DNA of 64,000 bases from positions 434,001 through 498,000 of IMG/VR virus record IMGVR_UViG_3300049215_000771; one strand, written 5' to 3'. Of the stretch, positions 9,127 to 17,897 are shown one piece after another. Source of the DNA: a virus. The notes below the pieces were generated by a model that was given only the letters and a program-made list of their open reading frames with translations, ran no database searches and was not told the origin of the DNA. Numbering within the stretch: the first letter of the stretch is position 1; each line of letters starts with the position of its first letter. Made by a program: the position numbers and the translations under genes.

Positions 9127-9867
9127 CTACTCTGGCTTTACAGCCTCAACATGATGAACTCGCTTCAAGAAACTGTGCGTGACCCCCTTGGTCATTGTTG
9201 AATGCCAACGACTGTACAATCCGGGTTGCTGCTCCGCAAAGAAGAAAGATTTGGCTTCAGGCATTGTCTTGTAGATTCCTGTTGGGTGTACAACCCGAAC
9301 AGGTTTACCTTTGTAGGCCAGTTTGCCTTCAATATGACGAAGGGAAGGGAGGGCTGTGAAATTCCAGGTATTGTCCTGAACCGACACCATCTTTGGGAAG
9401 TGAGTGATGAATGCACCGACAATATCTTGGGGCTGAGTGCCAGGACTGAGATTATTCACTGCTTCATAGAACTGAACGAAGAACTTCCACAAATGTTGTG
9501 GACCGCCAACCATGCCGGCGTCCAGGTTCTCCGTGAACACCATCTTCTTCTCAGCAGCCTGGAACAAAGTGTAGACATTATCTTGGAAGTAGGAATCGCC
9601 GTCCCAATAGACAAATGTGCCATCATGATGGTATTCGCTGATAGCTTTCCAGGTAAGATAACGAATATCACCTTCCCCGGAGGCAGGGATCAAAATAACG
9701 TGTTCATCGAGCAGTTTTTTCTCGGCAACAGGCGGCAGCGGCCCGTCATGAACCAATATCAGCCTGCTAGAATCACCGGCAAATTCCTTCCAAGAAGCGA
9801 AGAAAGATACACCCGAAGCATTCCAATATGCTGGGGTGTATCCCGTAACAGTGTATATAAAACCCAT
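9127..9867 (-). CDS. glycosyltransferase-like protein (GT-A fold, DxD)
   Basis: A 246-residue protein with YWDGDSYF (DxD-type metal and nucleotide-sugar site, about 92-99) preceded by hydrophobic strands (RLILVHDGPLP), as in GT-A glycosyltransferases. No family is assigned. Good ribosome site (GAGGTAAT) before ATG 9867. It lies between gp46 and gp47, so it is probably a moron-type insertion acting on host or virion glycans. Confidence 0.6.
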   Translation of the reverse strand: MGFIYTVTGYTPAYWNASGVSFFASWKEFAGDSSRLILVHDGPLPPVAEKKLLDEHVILIPASGEGDIRYLTWKAISEYHHDGTFVYWDGDSYFQDNVYTLFQAAEKKMVFTENLDAGMVGGPQHLWKFFVQFYEAVNNLSPGTQPQDIVGAFITHFPKMVSVQDNTWNFTALPSLRHIEGKLAYKGKPVRVVHPTGIYKTMPEAKSFFFAEQQPGLYSRWHSTMTKGVTHSFLKRVHHVEAVKPE

Positions 9868-9873
9868 ATTACC

Positions 9874-10941
9874 TCAAGAAATTGTTTTTTCGCAGATTTG
9901 CTTCCCAATTTGAAGCAACAGGTCACGGTCCAAACCGTCCGTTCCGACTTCATCAACGTACCGGGCCAGCATCTCATCTTCCTTGTATAAGATAGCTTTG
10001 GCGTCCTGGATTACATGCTCCTCCAGTTTCTTTTTCTGCTGCTTGATCTCCAGACTCCCGAAGTTGTGTTTTTCCGACAACTCCTTGCGCATCTGAATCA
10101 GGTCCGTCGCTCCAATGTCGTCCACCACCAGCCGAACGAAATCGCCATCCAGCTTCATCTTCTTCTTCACATCTTTCTGCCGCAAGATGACGTGTTTGGG
10201 GCTGAAGTCGTTCTCGATATAGGTTTTCTTGCCCGTGTGGACGTTGAAGGCCAAGATATGCTTCTTCTGGTTGGCCTCACCGAAAGAAAGTTCCAGCGGC
10301 GACCCAACATATTCCACAATATCGTTGAGTTGCTGGGCAGCGTGGTAATGTCCCAAAAATACGTTCTTGTAATAGTCGAACAGATCGGGACTAATACGCA
10401 TCATATCTCCGTCATGCTCAATCACCACGTCCGCCGTGTGTTCTCCGTGCAGCACGGCTCCGTCGATGGCAATATGCCCCAGGCAGTATTGGGGCTTGCC
10501 AGGACTCTTTTTCAGTTGCTCCAGCGCACTGATGGGGTCGTGAGTAAAGGGAATGAAGTCCCAGGTGCTACCGGAGAACAACTGGTGCAAACGAATCGGC
10601 TTGTCGATGATCGTGACACCGGGCAGTGACGAGAACGGGATCACACTACTGATGCTGGTATTGTCGTTGAACCACAAATCATGGTTTCCCAGCAACAACC
10701 ACAAGCGAATGTCACCCAGGAGGTTGCGGGCCAAAGTTTCGTAGAGCCGCTGGTAGGTGTAAACCTCGATCTTCTGCCGGTCGTGGAGAAGGTCGCCGCC
10801 GAAAAGGATGTCTGTGATATTTCGCTTGCGGGCTGTCTTGAATACCCAATCGACCACCTTCAGACAATCCTCCATGCGCTCGACCTTGCGCTTATGGGGG
10901 TGGACATGGGCATCAGTGAATATCAAAACCTCATCAGACAT
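9874..10941 (-). CDS. gp47-like SbcD/Mre11 nuclease
   Basis: Calcineurin-like metallophosphoesterase, the nuclease partner of the gp46-like ATPase. Motifs in order: FTDAHVH near residue 8, GGDLLHD near 48, LLGNHD near 85, GHIAIDG and FLGHYHAAQQ near 200. I chose ATG 10941 (MSDEVLIFTDAH) because GGAG lies 8 nt upstream and homologues start here; an in-frame ATG 36 nt earlier has no ribosome site. It overlaps the stop of the upstream DUF4326 gene by 8 nt. Confidence 0.92.
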   Translation of the reverse strand: MSDEVLIFTDAHVHPHKRKVERMEDCLKVVDWVFKTARKRNITDILFGGDLLHDRQKIEVYTYQRLYETLARNLLGDIRLWLLLGNHDLWFNDNTSISSVIPFSSLPGVTIIDKPIRLHQLFSGSTWDFIPFTHDPISALEQLKKSPGKPQYCLGHIAIDGAVLHGEHTADVVIEHDGDMMRISPDLFDYYKNVFLGHYHAAQQLNDIVEYVGSPLELSFGEANQKKHILAFNVHTGKKTYIENDFSPKHVILRQKDVKKKMKLDGDFVRLVVDDIGATDLIQMRKELSEKHNFGSLEIKQQKKKLEEHVIQDAKAILYKEDEMLARYVDEVGTDGLDRDLLLQIGKQICEKTIS

Positions 10942-11218
10942 GATATTTCTCCAGAAGTTCCACCAAGATGTCTCCATGACAGGTTTTGGGTTTACACCAG
11001 CAGCCCAGCACCTTGTCTTTGAGTTCCGGCAAAGCCGCCATCAGGTCAGGTTGAGTGAGTATCCATTCTCGATATTTGGCGAGTGCTTCCTCCCTCGAAG
11101 TCACCCGATATTCAGCCAAAGTATTGGACAGGTGACTGAACGGGTTTCCCCATTTCGACGGGCGACCGATATAGACATCGTATTCGGCCCGTTTGCAATG
11201 AACAACTTTCGTCGCCAT
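10934..11218 (-). CDS. DUF4326 family protein
   Basis: A 94-residue protein with the DUF4326 pattern: KWGNPF near residue 22 and LGCWCKPKTCHGDIL near the end. The family is common in phages; its role is not established as far as I know. Ribosome site AGGAAGATC before ATG 11218, and a GGGGTATATGT motif about 33 nt upstream. Confidence 0.8.
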   Translation of the reverse strand: MATKVVHCKRAEYDVYIGRPSKWGNPFSHLSNTLAEYRVTSREEALAKYREWILTQPDLMAALPELKDKVLGCWCKPKTCHGDILVELLEKYHV

Positions 11219-11250
11219 TTTGATCTTCCTTTCGCAATATCAGGAAGATA

Positions 11251-11261
11251 ACATATACCCC
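11251..11261 (-). promoter_or_regulatory. GGGGTATATG promoter-like motif
   Basis: GGGGTATATGT on the minus strand in the divergent intergenic region, upstream of the DUF4326 gene. Second copy of the motif seen at 9076. Confidence 0.4.
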
Positions 11262-11299
11262 GTTGGGTGTCACCATCACATCTGAAGGAGATGATGGAA

Positions 11300-12079
11300 A
11301 TGTTCAAAACTTTCTGCTTTCTCGCCTTGACTATGGCTGCACAGCCACAACCTGAAGTGAAGGGTCCGCCTCCACCAACGGATGAGATCAAGGCGCTCGT
11401 CAAAGACCTGGGCGATGACAGTTTCCCGACCAGAGAAGCTGCATCTGCCAAACTCAAAAAGCTGGGGTACAAGGCTCTTTCTGCCTGTATTGCGGCACAG
11501 AAAGATAGTGACCTGGAGCGTGCAGCACGGGCTGGGCGAATTGTCGAGGCGTACTACAACGTCTACTACAACGGCAAAGAAAAAGATGTGCCACCTTGCC
11601 CAAGCATCTGGATGCTTGATGAGAAGCATCGCTTCCCGAAAGGCGTCAAGATCGTCAAAGACACGGACCCGCCTGACGCAAATCAGGGGCAAGTCACCGG
11701 GCCGAAAGGCTGGTGCAAGGAAATGACGGGCTACGACCTGTCAGCCTACTACTTCAAAAAAGCCCGCAAGAAGTTCAACGATGGTTTGAAAACAGCGCAA
11801 CTGGCAACTGGCTGGCGGGTTGACGAAGGCGTTTGGATCAACGATCAGATTGAAAAAGACGCCATGCGCATGTACATCCAGGACCAGTTGAATCAAGGCG
11901 TTGATCGTGAAGAAGTACAAAAACTCGTCAACATCAGCGCCAAGATGTGTGTTACCCACAAGCTAATGCACAGACACTACGGCGGCGGTAGTCCTGGCAC
12001 GGTAATTCCTGGCCCGGCAGTGCCGAAAGAAGAAGTCCCCGACAACTCGGAATACCGATTCCAGCAATGGGGCGGCTGA
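11300..12079 (+). CDS. secreted HEAT-like repeat protein
   Basis: A 259-residue protein with a short signal-like start (MFKTFCFLALTMAAQP). It is followed by a helical segment, IKALVKDLGDDSFPTREAASA, with the look of the HEAT-like modules abundant in planctomycete proteins. The rest carries Cys and aromatic residues and ends QQWGG. I chose the third ATG (11300), 9 nt after GAAGGAG; the ATGs at 11291 and 11294 are too close to it. First gene of a plus-strand block. Host-derived cargo is inferred from the sequence style. Confidence 0.7.
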   Translation: MFKTFCFLALTMAAQPQPEVKGPPPPTDEIKALVKDLGDDSFPTREAASAKLKKLGYKALSACIAAQKDSDLERAARAGRIVEAYYNVYYNGKEKDVPPCPSIWMLDEKHRFPKGVKIVKDTDPPDANQGQVTGPKGWCKEMTGYDLSAYYFKKARKKFNDGLKTAQLATGWRVDEGVWINDQIEKDAMRMYIQDQLNQGVDREEVQKLVNISAKMCVTHKLMHRHYGGGSPGTVIPGPAVPKEEVPDNSEYRFQQWGG

Positions 12080-12118
12080 CTTTGTTTCTTCGGATGCGGT
12101 CTGCGTCCTATGGCCGGT

Positions 12119-12475
12119 TTAGCCCTTCGTGCCAGCGGACTTCTTCTCGCTAGATGATGGCTTACCTTCTTGTTGGGCGGAATCGCCCCCGCCCAACAAA
12201 GTTTCCAACACATCCCACACGTTTGTAGCTTTCAATTTCTCAGCAGGCGTTCCGCCACCTGGGGCTGGCGCTCCGGGCATTCCACCCATTCCACCACCAG
12301 GCGGCATTCCACCCATCGCTCCACCAGGAGGCGGCGCACCAGCACCACCAGGCGGGGCACCAGGCAACGCTCCAGGCGCACCCAACCCACCAGGCGCAGG
12401 GGCACCACCTGGGGCCGGGGCAGGCCCGACCTCCATCAACATCTTCTGCTCAAGGAATGACTTGAAAGTATTCAT
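12119..12475 (-). CDS. Pro/Gly-rich candidate capsid-targeted protein
   Basis: A 118-residue protein starting MNTFKSFLEQK, another capsid-targeting-like N-terminus. A long low-complexity region of Gly, Pro, Ala and Met follows (about residues 17-75), then a short helical segment (ATNVWDVLETLLGGG) and a Ser/Lys tail. The start at 12475 keeps that N-terminus and is preceded by CTAAATA. It converges with the plus-strand HEAT-like gene. Confidence 0.65.
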   Translation of the reverse strand: MNTFKSFLEQKMLMEVGPAPAPGGAPAPGGLGAPGALPGAPPGGAGAPPPGGAMGGMPPGGGMGGMPGAPAPGGGTPAEKLKATNVWDVLETLLGGGDSAQQEGKPSSSEKKSAGTKG

Positions 12476-12483
12476 ACTACTCG

Positions 12484-12490
12484 TATTTAG
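12484..12490 (-). promoter_or_regulatory. CTAAATA late-promoter-like motif
   Basis: CCTAAATACGAG lies 8 nt before the ATG at 12475. It shares motif and spacing with the copies before the genes at 2542 and 28057. Confidence 0.45.
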
Positions 12491-12520
12491 GTTTGCCATC
12501 CAGAATTTGTTGTCTTCCAA

Positions 12521-12532
12521 GGGGGTATATAA
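12521..12532 (+). promoter_or_regulatory. GGGGGTATATAA promoter-like motif
   Basis: GGGGGTATATAACT lies 18 nt before the sulfotransferase ATG, ahead of its AAGGAGG ribosome site, in the divergent gap. Confidence 0.45.
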
Positions 12533-12549
12533 CTGTCCCAAGGAGGAAA

Positions 12550-13335
12550 ATGAGAAGGATTCTGATTGTAGGATGCCACAGAAGCGGGACCACGCTCATG
12601 CGCTTGGTTCTCGACTCGCACCCCCTGATTCACTGTTTCGACGAATGGAAGGCATACGACGCCCTGAAGAATGACGAATTCGCAAATGCTAAGAACGCCG
12701 AAATACTCGGCTTCAAAATCCCCAACTGGACCGAATATCTGGTTGATTGCGACGACTTCAAAAAATACTACCAGGATGATGATTACATTATTTTCATGCT
12801 GAGAGATGTGCGTGCCGTCATTGCCTCAATGCTCTCCCTGCGCACCAAACCAGACCGAGTTTGGTTCCAGGGAGCCGTCAACGCCGTCACCAAGAAATGG
12901 CCCATCGACCCCAAACGAAAATTTCTACAAACCTGTGGGGACGAACTCGCCAAAATAGAAACTATGCCCCTGGCCGATTACAGAAAAGCTGCTTTGTACT
13001 GGAGATACAAAACCTCCAAATACCTGGAGATGGTGGCTCTCGGCTGGCGTGTTGTACCTGTGTTCTACGAGAAGTTCGTAGACAGGCCCGAATCACACAT
13101 GCGTATTTTGATGAAAACTCTAAATATACCGTGGAGTGATATGCTCATGCAACACCACCAACTGGCCCATGACGAAGTAACCAATGGCATGGCTGTAGGT
13201 AACACCAATGCCCAGCGTGCAGTAGACACGGGGTCTGTAAACAAATGGGAAGATATTTTGACCGCCGATCAGCAACAAGCCATCATGGAAACAGCGGGCG
13301 AGTTGAATGACTACATTTCCCATCTAAGGAGATAA
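12550..13335 (+). CDS. sulfotransferase-family protein
   Basis: A 261-residue P-loop enzyme. The 5'-phosphosulfate site is at the N-terminus (ILIVGCHRSGTTLM), and a 3'-phosphate-like site follows (FMLRDVRAVIASMLSL near residue 82). This is the layout of PAPS-dependent sulfotransferases. AAGGAGG lies 4 nt before ATG 12550; the frame is open upstream but lacks another plausible start. It may decorate a glycan or the adjacent tail-fibre protein, whose gene begins right after its stop (TAA then ATG). Substrate unknown. Confidence 0.75.
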   Translation: MRRILIVGCHRSGTTLMRLVLDSHPLIHCFDEWKAYDALKNDEFANAKNAEILGFKIPNWTEYLVDCDDFKKYYQDDDYIIFMLRDVRAVIASMLSLRTKPDRVWFQGAVNAVTKKWPIDPKRKFLQTCGDELAKIETMPLADYRKAALYWRYKTSKYLEMVALGWRVVPVFYEKFVDRPESHMRILMKTLNIPWSDMLMQHHQLAHDEVTNGMAVGNTNAQRAVDTGSVNKWEDILTADQQQAIMETAGELNDYISHLRR

Positions 13336-15492
13336 ATGGCAGTTAGCTACGCACAACGAGTTCGGGAAAATACCACGACAACCGGCACAGGGACAATCGA
13401 CCTGGGCGGTGCATCAGCAGGCTACCAGGCTATTTTGGGGGCCGCTGATGACTTTGGCACGATCAATTCCGGCGATACCATCTACTATCTCATTCTCGAT
13501 CAAGTTCACGGCGATTGGGAAGTTGGGCGTGGCACTGTTACATCGGGCAGCCCAAACACCCTCAGTCGAGATGTTGTTTCAGCCAGCAGCAACAGCAACA
13601 GCTTGGTAGACTTCAAATCTGGCACTAAATTCGTTCAACTCCGACAACCAGAACAATACGCCTTCACTCAGCCAGGCAACTTGGTTTTCGCCAGCCCAGC
13701 AGATGGCAGTACAGGCTCGCCCGCCTTCCGTGCCCTGGTAACTGCCGACTTCCCTGCCAGCGGCGCTTCGGCTGCCAGCTATGGTGATGCTACCGACGTA
13801 CCTCAAATCACGGTAGATGCAACAGGAAGGATCACGTCAATAACCACCACGGCCATAACTGGCGTTCCACCAGGAGGGAATGCGGGCGGCGATCTAACAG
13901 GAACTTATCCTAATCCAACACTTATCACCACTGGTGTTGGTGCTGGAACCTACGGCGATGCTACTGATGTACCGCAAATTACTGTCGATGCCAACGGACG
14001 CATTACGTCCGCAACTACTGTAGCTATTTCTGGTGGTTCTCCCACGGGCAGCGCCGGCGGTGACTTGTCGGGAACTTACCCAAACCCAACTGTAGCTCAG
14101 TTGCAAGGCTACCCGGTGTCCAACACAGCCCCAACAGATCAGTATGTACTAACCTGGAGTGCTGGTGGTGGTGCATGGCAACCTGCTGCGGCAAGCGGCG
14201 GTGGCGGAAACACATCTGTAGGCAGCTTGTTGAACGTACAAATTTTCGCCACCAATGGCAGCTATACCTACACGCCAACTACCGGCATGTCTATTTGTAT
14301 TGTTGAATGTGTAGGTTCTGGTGCGGGTGGTGGCGGTGCAACTAGAGGCTCCAGCCAATGTGGGGCCGGTGCCGGTGGCGGTGGTGGCGGGTATTCGAGA
14401 TCGACACTTACTTCTTCTGCAATTGGCAGCAGTCAAACCATCACGGTAGGAGCAGGTGGCAGTGGTGGAGCCAATACAGGCGGCACAGGTAGCAACGGAA
14501 ACCCTTCATCGCTCGGAAGTCTCGTAATCGCCAACGGCGGCACAGGTGGTGCTGGGCAAACAACAGGCTCGGCAGTTGGCATCGTCGCAGGTGGCGCAGG
14601 AGGAACAACAGGTACGGGAGATTTGGCTATCGTCGGTGGCTATGGAGGCCAAGGCATCAGACTTTCTGGTACGGTATGCACCAGCGGACCCGGAGGCGGG
14701 GGTTTTTATTCTCGTTCTGGCCAAAGCCTGAACACCAACGCACAAGGAACAAATGGAATCGGACCTGGAGGCGGGGGCAGCGGCGGCTGCGCCACATCTG
14801 CGAACCAATTGGGTGGCACTGGTGCTGATGGTCTTGTAGTTATTTGGGAATATGGCAATCTGCTGAACGTGCAAATCTTTAACGTCAATGGAAGCTACAC
14901 CTACACACCAACAACCGGCATGAATACTTGTGTTGTTGAATGTCTAGGCTCTGGCGCTGGAGGCGGGGGTGCAACAAGGGGATCAAGTGCTTGTGGTGTT
15001 GGTGCCGGTGGGGGCGGTGGCAGTTACAGCCGGTCTAAACTAACAGCACTACAAGTTGCAGGAGGCCAAACCGTCACAGTAGGAGCAGGTGGCAGCGGTG
15101 GAGCTAACACGGGCGGCACGGGCGGTAGCGGCAATACTTCTTCATTCGGCAGTTTCGTCAGCGCCAACGGCGGTACAGGCGGTGTCGGTATGACAACAGG
15201 CTCCACGGCGGCAATCTCGGCGGGCGGTGCTGGCGGAACAGCAGGCACAGGAGATTTCGCTATTGCTGGCGGCTATGGCGGCAATGGCATTCGGCTCTCC
15301 GGTAGCGTTTGCACAAGTGGTGGTGGCGGCGGCACGGTGTACGGCCCGATTGGTCGTAGCCTAAACGCAAATGCTGTCGGAAGCAATGGCGCTACACCAG
15401 GAGCCGGGGGCAGCGGTGGTTGTGCCATATCTGCCGCCCAGCTAGGAGGAAGCGGCGCTGATGGAATGGTGGTTATTTGGGAATACAGCTAA
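13336..15492 (+). CDS. large glycine-rich tail-fibre / receptor-binding protein
   Basis: A 718-residue protein. Residues 1-110 form an N-terminal attachment-like region. Residues 110-290 hold repeats around [20 protein letters not shown] and [12 protein letters not shown], common in fibre shafts. Then come two tandem copies (about 297-506 and 509-718) of a glycine-rich domain starting [19 protein letters not shown] and ending ADG.VVIWEY. Glycine-rich sandwiches of this kind form the adhesin tip in T4-like gp38 proteins. The duplication probably widens or tunes host range. It follows a sulfotransferase and precedes a glycosyltransferase-like gene. Confidence 0.8.
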   Translation: MAVSYAQRVRENTTTTGTGTIDLGGASAGYQAILGAADDFGTINSGDTIYYLILDQVHGDWEVGRGTVTSGSPNTLSRDVVSASSNSNSLVDFKSGTKFVQLRQPEQYAFTQPGNLVFASPADGSTGSPAFRALVTADFPASGASAASYGDATDVPQITVDATGRITSITTTAITGVPPGGNAGGDLTGTYPNPTLITTGVGAGTYGDATDVPQITVDANGRITSATTVAISGGSPTGSAGGDLSGTYPNPTVAQLQGYPVSNTAPTDQYVLTWSAGGGAWQPAAASGGGGNTSVGSLLNVQIFATNGSYTYTPTTGMSICIVECVGSGAGGGGATRGSSQCGAGAGGGGGGYSRSTLTSSAIGSSQTITVGAGGSGGANTGGTGSNGNPSSLGSLVIANGGTGGAGQTTGSAVGIVAGGAGGTTGTGDLAIVGGYGGQGIRLSGTVCTSGPGGGGFYSRSGQSLNTNAQGTNGIGPGGGGSGGCATSANQLGGTGADGLVVIWEYGNLLNVQIFNVNGSYTYTPTTGMNTCVVECLGSGAGGGGATRGSSACGVGAGGGGGSYSRSKLTALQVAGGQTVTVGAGGSGGANTGGTGGSGNTSSFGSFVSANGGTGGVGMTTGSTAAISAGGAGGTAGTGDFAIAGGYGGNGIRLSGSVCTSGGGGGTVYGPIGRSLNANAVGSNGATPGAGGSGGCAISAAQLGGSGADGMVVIWEYS
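14227..15489 (+). repeat. tandem duplication of the glycine-rich adhesin domain
   Basis: Copy 1 spans about 14227-14853 and copy 2 about 14860-15489. They align along their whole length at protein level, with most differences at third codon positions and in the glycine loops. Confidence 0.85.
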
Positions 15493-16097
15493 TGTACTTC
15501 AGTCCGAAACCAAGAATTCTTTGTCCAGGTGCGGCTCGTTACCAGAAGTACCTGCCAGACCTGGAAATTGATACCTTCAGAAAACATCAAAACTACGATC
15601 TGGAGTTGGAACATGAACCAGAAGGTTACGACGGTCTTATTTTCGGCCCTGACATCCGATTCAAAAACAGGGGCTTTGCCGTAGTTTACACAGACCCGGA
15701 TTTGAAGAAATACTACATCTGGTTGAAAGTGCGGGAAGCGTTAGAACCACATGGGGTTCACTTCACGGAGTTGACTGAAAATTGTTCGCCAGAAGATCGC
15801 AACGACATCTACAACCAATGTAAGATCGTAATCCCATTCAACATTGAAGCTGCGGCGTGTGGACTCATTCCACTTTCAGACAAGAAAGAAAAACTAAAAA
15901 ATGTGTTCACAGTTGAAGCAGACCCGCAGGCGTACATCAACCATATTCTCTACTTGAGAGATAACCCCGAAATAACCAAAAATATGCACCGGGGATTGCT
16001 CAAAGAAGTGTACTTCTGGCAAGATCGCTACATGGCGGAATGCTGGGCGGCGTCCGTCGAGAAAGAGTTATTGAAGCGACGGGCATACATATTGTGA
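15492..16097 (+). CDS. glycosyltransferase-like protein
   Basis: A 201-residue protein. The C-terminal half (YNQCKIVIPFNIEAAACGLIPLS then VEADPQAYINHILYLRDNPE) resembles the nucleotide-sugar-binding end of GT4-type glycosyltransferases. The N-terminal domain appears short. Start ATG 15492 overlaps the fibre stop as TAATG; an ATG 15 nt upstream is inside the fibre gene. Probably co-expressed with the fibre. Confidence 0.55.
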   Translation: MYFSPKPRILCPGAARYQKYLPDLEIDTFRKHQNYDLELEHEPEGYDGLIFGPDIRFKNRGFAVVYTDPDLKKYYIWLKVREALEPHGVHFTELTENCSPEDRNDIYNQCKIVIPFNIEAAACGLIPLSDKKEKLKNVFTVEADPQAYINHILYLRDNPEITKNMHRGLLKEVYFWQDRYMAECWAASVEKELLKRRAYIL

Positions 16098-16117
16098 GGT
16101 TTTGAGGGATCAAAACC
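16098..16117 (+). terminator. hairpin after the fibre operon
   Basis: GGTTTTGA and TCAAAACC pair around a GGGA loop just after the last plus-strand stop. No U-tract follows, so termination is uncertain. Confidence 0.4.
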
Positions 16118-16145
16118 CCGGCCAGGCTCATGAAGCGAAAGCAAC

Positions 16146-16162
16146 AAAAAGCCCAGCCGGGC
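16146..16162 (-). terminator. terminator after aspS
   Basis: Minus strand reads GCCCGGCTGGGC followed by TTTTTG, a short GC stem with a U-tract, 7 nt after the aspS stop. Confidence 0.6.
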
Positions 16163-16168
16163 ATGATT

Positions 16169-17644
16169 TCACGGTAGGCCCAATTCCTTGCGGGCAACTT
16201 TGTCAATCGGCAAAGGAGCGCCCATCACAGCCGTTCGTCCGCTCGTCGTCGTGGGGAAGGCGATAACTTCCTTCATCGAGTCCTCCTTGCACGCCAACAT
16301 CACCAGTCGGTCAATACCGAGAGCAATCCCTGCGTGTGGTGGAGTGCCGTAGTCGAAGGCTTCCAGCATATGCCCCACGCTGCGTTCGATCTCCGGTTGA
16401 GAATATCCCATTACCTTGTACGTTGCTTCCAGCATCGCCCTGGTATGTGCCCGAACGCTACCTGACCCGATCTCCATGCCGTTGCACACCAGGTCGTACT
16501 GATGAGCAACGATGTCACCCACGTTCTGACCCTGGAGTAGCCAATCACTGTGTTCTTCCAGCGGGGCCGAAAACGGGTTGTGCATGAAGGTCCACGAGGA
16601 CTTGCTGTCCAGCTTATCAACATCTTCCTTCGCCGGCTTGAACATTGGGAAGCGGACGATCCAGCAAAACATCAATGCGCCGGCGTCCTTCTGTGCCTGC
16701 GTCCTGATGTCGGGCTTGTCCGTGCCCCACCGATTCATCGCTTCTTCGTAGGTGAAGATCGGGAAGCTGTTGCCGATGCCGCCGAGATAGGGATAGCGTT
16801 TTAACTGCCCGCCTTCATAGGTCCACGGCTCGTAGAGTTCTTTTTCTTTCTCGTAGTCCCAAATCTTCAGCTTGTAGAAAATAGAACGAACAACTTCCGT
16901 AGCTGTGTGCAACACGCTACTTTCGGTGCCGAAAGCCATTTCCAGGTCAACCTGGGTAAACTCGAAGCCCCGGTCGGAACGAGGAGTCTCGTCCCTGAAG
17001 CACCGAGCAATCTGGTAGTAGGCCGGCACGCCACCCGTCATCAACAATTGCTTGTACTGCTGCGGGCTTTGTGGCAGGGCATAGAACTCGTTGTGGTAGA
17101 GCCGAGAAGGAACAACGAAGTCCCGTGCCCCTTCCTTTGTGGGAGCCGCCAAGATTGGCGTCTCGATCTCCAGAAAACCTCGCCCGTCCAGACACTCACG
17201 GATCGCCTGAAGGGTCTTGGCACGAACCCGAAGGTTGCGTGCCATACGCTTGCGGCGAAGGTCGATGTATCTGTAGCGAAGGCGCTTGTCGATGTCGGTT
17301 TCGTATCCGTCCGACTGAACTGTGATCGGCAGCGGCTTCGTGGCGTTGAGAACTTCGACGTTCCCGACCACGAACTCCACCTTGCCCGTGTACATATCGG
17401 GATTTTCCATGTGTTCAGGGCGGGCTTTCACCTGGCCATGAAACCTCACAACATCTTCGAGATTCAACCCGGCAAGGGTTTTGTTGCGACCGACACACTG
17501 CACGATGTAACCTTCACCATCCCGAAGGTCAATGAAGGTCATTTTGCCGTGGTCACGCTTGGCGTCCACCCACCCCTGGATGGAAAAAAGAGTCGAAGAC
17601 CCCGCCAAACGGACTGTGGACTCAATGCTTGTGTGTTGAGACAT
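16169..17644 (-). CDS. aspS: aspartyl-tRNA synthetase, bacterial type without GAD insert
   Basis: Class II synthetase charging tRNA with aspartate, 491 residues. The N-terminal OB-fold anticodon domain (IQGWVDAKRDHGKMTFIDLRD) leads to RYRYIDLRRKRM and the catalytic core: PTKEGARDFVVPSR, PQSPQQYKQLLM, motif 2 FRDE, and motif 3 GIALGIDRLVML. Bacterial enzymes of about 590 residues have a GAD domain between GSDKPD.R and the FPMF strand. Here GTDKPDIR joins WIVRFPMF after some 15 residues, so that insert is missing. Start ATG 17644 (MSQHTSIEST) has GAGGAA upstream; the longer frame overlaps another gene. No Asp tRNA is seen in this window. Confidence 0.93.
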   Translation of the reverse strand: MSQHTSIESTVRLAGSSTLFSIQGWVDAKRDHGKMTFIDLRDGEGYIVQCVGRNKTLAGLNLEDVVRFHGQVKARPEHMENPDMYTGKVEFVVGNVEVLNATKPLPITVQSDGYETDIDKRLRYRYIDLRRKRMARNLRVRAKTLQAIRECLDGRGFLEIETPILAAPTKEGARDFVVPSRLYHNEFYALPQSPQQYKQLLMTGGVPAYYQIARCFRDETPRSDRGFEFTQVDLEMAFGTESSVLHTATEVVRSIFYKLKIWDYEKEKELYEPWTYEGGQLKRYPYLGGIGNSFPIFTYEEAMNRWGTDKPDIRTQAQKDAGALMFCWIVRFPMFKPAKEDVDKLDSKSSWTFMHNPFSAPLEEHSDWLLQGQNVGDIVAHQYDLVCNGMEIGSGSVRAHTRAMLEATYKVMGYSQPEIERSVGHMLEAFDYGTPPHAGIALGIDRLVMLACKEDSMKEVIAFPTTTSGRTAVMGAPLPIDKVARKELGLP

Positions 17645-17867
17645 CGTATTCCTCGGTTTCCAAAGGTTCTGTATGTGTTGCCAAAGGCGGCGCAGGGTAG
17701 TGTTCGCACGGAGAAGGCCACCACACAAGTAGCGGCCCCATGACGTTGACTTCCCACCTTCCCCATCGCCCGCCCAAGGCTCGTCTGTAACCACGATACT
17801 CCCAAAAACGACTAGGTTCGCTCGCCTTGCCACGGAGTTTCTTCCAAAGCAAGATCAGGGACCACAT
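17622..17867 (-). CDS. small protein, unknown
   Basis: An 81-residue Trp/Arg-rich protein (MWSLILLWKKLRGK start). Good ribosome site GGAGTACAATC before ATG 17867, and an overlap of 23 nt with aspS. No family recognised. Support is the ribosome site and position. Confidence 0.5.
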   Translation of the reverse strand: MWSLILLWKKLRGKASEPSRFWEYRGYRRALGGRWGRWEVNVMGPLLVWWPSPCEHYPAPPLATHTEPLETEEYDVSTHKH

Positions 17868-17897
17868 GATTGTACTCCGTTTGTTTGAGGTTGTAAA

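Noticed and set aside
12241-12460. CRISPR-like repeats in the Gly/Pro-rich gene
   Set aside because: Low-complexity codon repeats (CCACCAGG-type) without regular repeat-spacer length. No CRISPR array or Cas gene is seen in the window.
14320-15480. Reverse-strand frames across the fibre gene
   Set aside because: Antisense shadows of glycine-rich codons (Pro/Ala/Cys-rich), without starts or ribosome sites.
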